From NCBI GenBank assembly GCA_963575745.1, contig CAUYUJ010011214.1, positions 137,143 through 201,142 of the forward strand: a stretch of 64,000 nt of DNA, in the 5' to 3' direction. Source of the DNA: Prorocentrum cordatum (taxonomy: Eukaryota > Sar > Dinophyceae > Prorocentrales > Prorocentraceae). Under the pieces are notes generated by a model. The model worked only from the letters and a program-made list of their open reading frames with translations. It ran no database searches and was not told where the DNA came from. This document shows positions 62,984 to 64,000 of the stretch, piece after piece. Numbering within the stretch: the first letter of the stretch is position 1; every line of letters begins with the position of its first letter. Made by a program: the position numbers and the translations under genes.

Positions 62984-63120
62984 ACGGTGGATCACGTGCG
63001 GCCCCATCGAGGCGGGGGCGACGACGATAGACCTCACGGCAGAGCTGCAGGCACTCCTGGAGACGGGTATGTGCTTCACTCTTGCGGGCGGAGGCAACTC
63101 AGAGACGATCTGCCTTGCAG
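62984..63120 (+). CDS. Repeat module copy 9, first part
   Basis: WITCGPIEAGATTIDLTAEL, ALLETGMCFTLAGGGNSETI and CLA up to the intron at 63121. The 5' edge is uncertain because the usual acceptor context is altered (CCAATGGAG). Confidence 0.65.
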
Positions 63121-63321
63121 GCTTTCGAGAAACAAACAACGCCATAAGTATAAACTGTCTGATCTCCGCACGGATTTCTTGGATCGGCGGCGGAGCCCCC
63201 TAGCAGCGCCTCCAGCGCCGCTCCTTGCGCGCTCCGCGCGCCAGGGAGGGGTCTAGCGCCGGTCCAAGAAATCCGCGCTGAGCTCCGAAAACTTATGTTT
63301 ATACAGTTTTTCTTCGCCTAG
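63121..63321 (+). mobile_element. Introner-like intron 2 (201 bp, GC-AG)
   Basis: Interrupts module copy 9 at a site 13 bases downstream of the insertion point in copy 1. The 5-bp repeat GGCTT flanks it (63120-63124 and 63321-63325). Removal from GCTTTC to GCCTAG restores the paralogous codons in phase 1 (CLAG|LAPVQL). A GC donor is one of the donors dinoflagellates use. Inverted arms 63168-63189 and 63257-63278 match at 20 of 22 bases, and a GCGCGC-TCC-GCGCGC hairpin sits inside. The outward sequence ATAAACATAAG near the 3' arm matches, in reverse complement, the 5' arm region of intron 1. Confidence 0.85.
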
Positions 63322-63485
63322 GCTTGGCCCCAGTGCAGCTTGCGGTCGGAACCACCGCAGGCTTGAGCTGGCTCGGCCCGGCGCAGGTCGCGTACCCCGC
63401 TGGGTCAACGCTCACGCTTCTGGGCGAAGTCTCCGCCTCTTCGAACACCTCGATAGTTATTCGCAAGGCTTGCGCCGCATCCTAA
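63322..63485 (+). CDS. Repeat module copy 9, second part
   Basis: GLAPVQLAVGTTAGLSWLGP, AQVAYPAGSTLTLLGEVSAS, SNTSIVIRKACAAS, then TAA at 63483. A roughly ten-residue insert (VGTTAGLSWL) distinguishes it. The stop lies before the donor-like GAGG|GTGAAC (63508). Copy 9 is therefore the last exon, a damaged copy, or spliced earlier. Confidence 0.6.
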
Positions 63486-64000
63486 CACCACCTCGCAGGC
63501 GTTGAGGGTGAACATTGAGGAGAAGGAGGATGAAGAGGGGAGGGAATAGCAGGAGGAGGGATAAAAGGGCAAGGAGGAGAGGGAGATCGATGAAAAGGGG
63601 GACATGACGTCAAAGGAAAGGAGGGAAGGAAGCAGGAGGGAGAAGGATGATGAATGATGAAGGGACGAAGACATGGAGGGATGTTACATGAGGGAGTGGG
63701 AAGTGGGGATGGGATGGGGGCAGGATGAATTGTGGGATTGAGGCATCGTCTTGGGCTGTCCAGCTGGCCTCCAGCGGCTCTGCTGGGTCGTCTGTCCGGC
63801 ATACTGGCGGCCGTCTTGGCGTCCTGTTGGGCCGTACATGTGGCCTCTCTGGAGACATGATTTGGCCGTCTTGGGATCCTCTTTAGGTCATCTTAGATCC
63901 TCTCTTGACGGTTGTTTTGGCCACTCCGTGGTCATCTTGGAGCATTCCTCCTATCTGGGGACCACAAGACTCCCAATGAGACCCCCGCAAGCGCATTGTT
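63486..64000 (+). other. Start of another intron module
   Basis: GGA-rich sequence (63510-63730), then 'cttgggctgtccagctggcc' and repeated GGCCGTCTTGG words up to the window end, as after copies 1 and 4-7. This suggests the array of exon-plus-intron units continues beyond the window. Confidence 0.6.

Overview
This window looks like nuclear DNA of a microbial eukaryote, most probably a dinoflagellate. The reasons are a very low gene density, GC-rich sequence crowded with satellites and microsatellites, coding segments separated by kilobase introns, a GT-AG and a GC-AG intron that look like introner insertions, and Ty1/copia and DIRS-type retroelements carrying methyltransferase-like domains. 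These assignments rest on motifs read by eye. No database search was possible.

Layout. 1-1777 is simple and satellite repeat. 1778-9020 is a nearly intact Ty1/copia retrotransposon on the minus strand, with 159/160-bp LTRs, a GGAGG target duplication, a primer-binding site, gag-protease, a probable -1 frameshift site, pol and a third ORF. At 9591 a plus-strand gene begins with a signal peptide, a Cys-containing domain, a Pro/Thr-rich linker and one copy of a roughly 90-residue beta-type module. Nine copies of this module lie on the plus strand: about 10.2-10.76, 12.8, 32.1, 48.76, 49.78, 50.72, 51.74, 52.88 and 62.98-63.49 kb. Intron-like sequence of one recurring layout follows most of them. 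The simplest reading is one gene of more than 54 kb, or its decayed remains, grown by duplication of exon plus intron and later filled with mobile DNA. Copies 4-8 form a tandem array with a period near 1 kb. Two copies are interrupted by related 180-bp and 201-bp inverted-repeat introns flanked by 5-bp duplications.

Nested in the long introns are a decayed LINE (about 14.05-16.1 kb), a TAA/TAG-type microsatellite (17.2-19.1 kb), and a tyrosine-recombinase retroelement (19,395-25,870) with split direct repeats A1...B1-A2...B2. That element encodes a gag-like ORF, RT-RNase H-recombinase, and a cytosine-methyltransferase-like ORF with no start codon of its own. Further on come many satellite families (27-31 kb, 35-37 kb, 44-47.5 kb, 55-58.2 kb), a kinase-like remnant (34.4-34.8 kb), coding-like fragments at 39.7-40.9 kb (minus) and 42.0-43.4 kb (plus), and a 100-N assembly gap (43,901-44,000). 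An intact 691-codon ORF at 58,325-60,400 encodes an endonuclease/exonuclease/phosphatase-type domain with a recurring G-A-S-Q-P motif.

Limits. Exon ends other than those of the two introner-like introns are guesses, and their phases do not all agree. Whether the repeat-module gene is transcribed as one unit is unknown. Most long ORFs in the window are open only because the underlying DNA is a repeat.
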